Below, piece after piece: positions 61,631-64,000 of a stretch of DNA of 64,000 nucleotides; position 1 is the stretch's first letter, and each line of letters begins with the position of its first letter. Both the position numbers and the translations under genes were made by a program. The notes under the pieces are model-generated. The model had not been told where the DNA came from and made no database searches. It saw only the letters and a program-made list of their open reading frames with translations. This stretch comes from Massilia mucilaginosa (lineage in GTDB: Bacteria > Pseudomonadota > Gammaproteobacteria > Burkholderiales > Burkholderiaceae_D), in contig NZ_WHJH01000036.1 in the NCBI RefSeq assembly GCF_011682145.1, forward strand, positions 1 through 64,000, written 5' to 3'.

Positions 61631-62704
61631 TTACACGTCCGCATCGGCGAACAGGCTTAACTGTTCGAGGTTTTCGGCCTCGCCCAGGCGTACCCCGACG
61701 CCCAGCAAGCGCACAGGCTGCTTGCCGCGCGCATAGCCGGTTTCCATCAGTTTGGCGTATTGCCCCACGTGTGGCGCGGTGCCAACACATTCCACGGTGG
61801 TCTGGTGAAAGTCGGAAAATTTGAGTTTCACGAACAGCTTTTGCACGCTTTTCCGGGCGCCGGCGCGGGCGATGCGCGCGTTCAGGTTGTCGAACAGTTC
61901 CGGCAGCAGGGCGATGCAGGCCGGCAGGTCGGGCACGTCCGGCGTGTAGGTTTCCTCCACGCTGACCGACTTGCGCTCGCGCTCGTTGCACACGGCGCGG
62001 TTGTCGATGCCACGGCACAAGTCATGCAGGCGGGTGCCGAAGCTGCCGAAGTGATGTTGCAGTTCGAGCATGGTCCAGTTGCGCAGGTCGGCGCAGGTGT
62101 GCGCGCCCAGGTTGTTGAGCTTGGCGGCGGTGACCTTGCCGACGCCGTGCAGTTTTTTGACCGGCAAGGCGGCCACGAAAGCGTCGACTTCGTCCGGACG
62201 CACCAGGCACAGGCCGTCGGGCTTGTTCCAGTCGCTGGCGATCTTGGCCACGAACTTGTTGGGGGCCACCCCGGCCGAGGCGGTGATGCCGACGGTCGCG
62301 AAGATGCGCTTGCGGATTTCCTGCGCGATCAAGGTGGCGCTGCCTTTGCAGTGGGGCGAGTCGGAGACGTCGAGATAGGCTTCGTCGAGCGAGAGCGGCT
62401 CGATCAGGTCGGTGTAGTCGCCGTAAATGGCCAGGATCTGGCGCGAGGCGATCCTGTATTTTTCCATGGCCGGTGGAATCACCACCAGCTCGGGGCACAG
62501 CTTGAGGGCCTGGGCGGTGGCCATGGCGGAATGGATGCCGTAGCGCCGTGCTTCATAGTTGCAGGTCGCCACTACCCCGCGCTGGCCCGGCTGGCCGCCA
62601 ACGGCCAGCGGCACCTCGCGCAGGGCGGGATTGTCGCGCATTTCGACGGCTGCGTAGAAGCAGTCGCAGTCGCAATGGATGATTTTTCGGGCTGGGGCGT
62701 TCAC
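61631..62704 (-). CDS. dinB: DNA polymerase IV (Y family)
   Basis: A 357-residue Y-family polymerase for translesion synthesis (E. coli DinB: 351). KIIHCDCDCFYAAVEMR holds the first catalytic Asp (D12), and LSLDEAYLDV the D107/E108 pair. LHGVGKVTAAKLNNLGAHT is the thumb/HhH motif. The end (LEQLSLFADADV) includes a QLSLF clamp-binding motif. The GTG at 62704 is chosen: an upstream open frame runs through the LexA box at 62734-62753, which must precede the gene. Confidence 0.94.
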   Translation of the reverse strand: MNAPARKIIHCDCDCFYAAVEMRDNPALREVPLAVGGQPGQRGVVATCNYEARRYGIHSAMATAQALKLCPELVVIPPAMEKYRIASRQILAIYGDYTDLIEPLSLDEAYLDVSDSPHCKGSATLIAQEIRKRIFATVGITASAGVAPNKFVAKIASDWNKPDGLCLVRPDEVDAFVAALPVKKLHGVGKVTAAKLNNLGAHTCADLRNWTMLELQHHFGSFGTRLHDLCRGIDNRAVCNERERKSVSVEETYTPDVPDLPACIALLPELFDNLNARIARAGARKSVQKLFVKLKFSDFHQTTVECVGTAPHVGQYAKLMETGYARGKQPVRLLGVGVRLGEAENLEQLSLFADADV

Positions 62705-62733
62705 GCGGGATGCTGTGCCCGGCTGGGGGCAAC

Positions 62734-62753
62734 TACTGTAATTGCATACAGTA
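62734..62753. promoter_or_regulatory. LexA (SOS) box of dinB
   Basis: TACTGTAATTGCATACAGTA, a perfect CTG-N10-CAG with symmetric TA flanks. It starts 30 bases before the GTG start of dinB, a position suited to blocking its promoter. Confidence 0.93.
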
Positions 62754-62792
62754 TTCACTGAAATGGGATTTGTTGCAAGTTGGAAGGCCTGG

Positions 62793-62819
62793 CTTGTCTC
62801 CACCGGTAGGGGAGACAAG
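62793..62819. repeat. 9-bp inverted repeat between dinB and the TetR gene
   Basis: CTTGTCTCC and GGAGACAAG are perfectly complementary around nine bases. It sits between the TetR stop (62827) and the dinB promoter and lacks a T run, so it may be a terminator stem or an operator. Confidence 0.4.
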
Positions 62820-62826
62820 GGAAAGC

Positions 62827-63516
62827 TCAGCTCAAATGGCTGCGGATCATCGCCAGCGTGCTATCGGCAAAATCATCCACATGCACCTTGGCCGCGCGGT
62901 ATTTCCAGCGCTTGATGTACCAGTCCTGGAACATCGCCACGATGTGCGCCGCCAGCAAGTCCGGCTTGCCGCCCGGAGCCGGCTTGAGCTGGCCGATCAT
63001 GTCCGCAATTTCAGCCTGAATCGACAGCTCCGAATTTTTCGCCATGCCGCGCTGCTCGAAACTGAGCACGCGCGAATCCATGTACACAAAGTAAAACCAC
63101 GGCTGCAGGATTTCGGACAGGTAAATCGTCGCCCGCACCAGCGATTCCAGCCTTTCCAGCGGCGCCTGCACGTGCAGGAACATGCGCGGCAACTCCTGGC
63201 TGGCATGCCGCACCACATCCTCGATCATTTCCGCCAGTTGATCCTTGCTGTCGATATAGCCGTACAGCCCGCCCATCGACAAACCGGTCTCGCGGCACAG
63301 GTCGCGCAAGCTCATTGCGCGAAAGCCGACTTCATTGGCCAGGCGAAAAGTGGCACCGAAGATTTTTTCCATGTTTTCCAGCGCCGGCTTGCGGCGCTTG
63401 ACGCCGATCCGCTCGGCGTGACGGTCGACAAGGTAGGCCCAGATGGTGTCGCCATTGAGCGGCGTCATCTTTTCAAACTGGGCGAAGTCGAAGCGGGTGG
63501 ACACCAGCGTTTCCAT
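62827..63516 (-). CDS. TetR/AcrR-family transcriptional regulator
   Basis: A 229-residue regulator. The helix-turn-helix region (about 40-90) reads ALENMEKIFGATFRLANEVGFRAMSLRDLCRETGLSMGGLYGYIDSK, the TetR signature. The C-terminal half is a ligand-binding helical domain (for example FVYMDSRVLSF and IVAMFQDWYIKRWKY). It is divergent from a secreted lipase gene; two palindromes in the 277-base gap (63524 and 63658) are its likely operators. The ligand may be a fatty-acid derivative, but this is a guess from context. Confidence 0.9.
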   Translation of the reverse strand: METLVSTRFDFAQFEKMTPLNGDTIWAYLVDRHAERIGVKRRKPALENMEKIFGATFRLANEVGFRAMSLRDLCRETGLSMGGLYGYIDSKDQLAEMIEDVVRHASQELPRMFLHVQAPLERLESLVRATIYLSEILQPWFYFVYMDSRVLSFEQRGMAKNSELSIQAEIADMIGQLKPAPGGKPDLLAAHIVAMFQDWYIKRWKYRAAKVHVDDFADSTLAMIRSHLS

Positions 63517-63523
63517 AGTTGCG

Positions 63524-63535
63524 TCTAGCGCTAGA
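63524..63535. promoter_or_regulatory. palindrome TCTAGCGCTAGA before the TetR gene
   Basis: A perfect 12-bp palindrome seven bases upstream of the TetR ATG. A natural autorepressor site. Confidence 0.5.
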
Positions 63536-63657
63536 GTTGGTTTCGGGAATGATTATAGCTCGTTAAAACCACAGATAAATTCAAACCACAAAACAAGGCC
63601 TCCGTATGCTGCACTGCGCGATGCTTTCCGCATACGCCAGTGCTACATTCAAAAAAC

Positions 63658-63667
63658 CGAGCGCTCG
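63658..63667. promoter_or_regulatory. palindrome CGAGCGCTCG between TetR and lipase genes
   Basis: A perfect 10-bp palindrome inside AACCGAGCGCTCGCTC, similar in style to many TetR-family operators. It lies 126 bases before the lipase start. Confidence 0.5.
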
Positions 63668-63673
63668 CTCTAA

Positions 63674-64000
<327 letters not shown>

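Overview
The window is high-GC DNA from a betaproteobacterium, most likely an Oxalobacteraceae member close to Massilia, Telluria or Duganella. The grounds are overall composition and codon use, the family content (RdgC, DUF4142, DUF4254, DUF6622, LytTR and EmrAB-type modules, a GTP-type PEP carboxykinase), and dispersed palindromic repeats built on a GTCAGA/TCTGAC core. The identification is by recognition, not by database search. Nothing marks it as plasmid or prophage; it reads as chromosome with a few decayed or accessory loci.

Layout. 0-5.4 kb holds a VgrG remnant, an exported DUF4142 protein and a four-gene phosphorelay (kinase, receiver, Hpt, receiver). Three of those four genes are broken by a frameshift, an amber codon and another frameshift. 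5.6-17.3 kb carries a lipoprotein, tRNA-Cys, a secreted beta-helix protein, a secreted alpha-amylase with a CBM20 starch-binding domain, a CPA1 antiporter, small exported proteins, an orphan transposase N-domain, a thioredoxin-like protein and an AsmA protein. 17.3-25.6 kb has NudC, a glycosyltransferase group (GT9, GT9, GT2, DUF4254), and a class V aminotransferase divergent from a flavin monooxygenase across a 780-base AT-rich gap. 25.8-41.2 kb has a large SF1 helicase, an isochorismatase-fold hydrolase, a LytS/LytTR pair, a hipBA module, a PepP/EamA/LysR group, an internally deleted Fic gene and small metabolic or membrane genes. 41.4-45.7 kb is ssb and uvrA, divergent around one near-consensus LexA box. 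45.8-50.8 kb is the most unusual locus: two adjacent von Willebrand A proteins, one also carrying a complete trypsin-like protease, which share a Cys-rich C-terminal domain of about 140 residues. 50.9-55.1 kb is an MFS/HlyD/outer-membrane-factor efflux operon. 55.4-64.0 kb holds pckG, a D-2-hydroxyacid dehydrogenase whose tail is written by repeat DNA, a short asparaginase-like protein, rdgC, dinB with its own LexA box, a TetR regulator and the start of a secreted lipase.

How the parts work together. ssb, uvrA and dinB form a visible SOS regulon segment, with rdgC beside dinB. The amylase has paired palindromes 94 bp apart that could be operators. The LysR gene and the EamA transporter share a 26-bp inverted repeat. 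The LytS/LytTR pair sits divergently beside a DUF2306 membrane protein, a plausible target. The vWA/protease pair is the best candidate for an undescribed system. It has an intact H-D-S triad and MIDAS motifs but no recognisable signal peptide, and no MoxR ATPase next to it.
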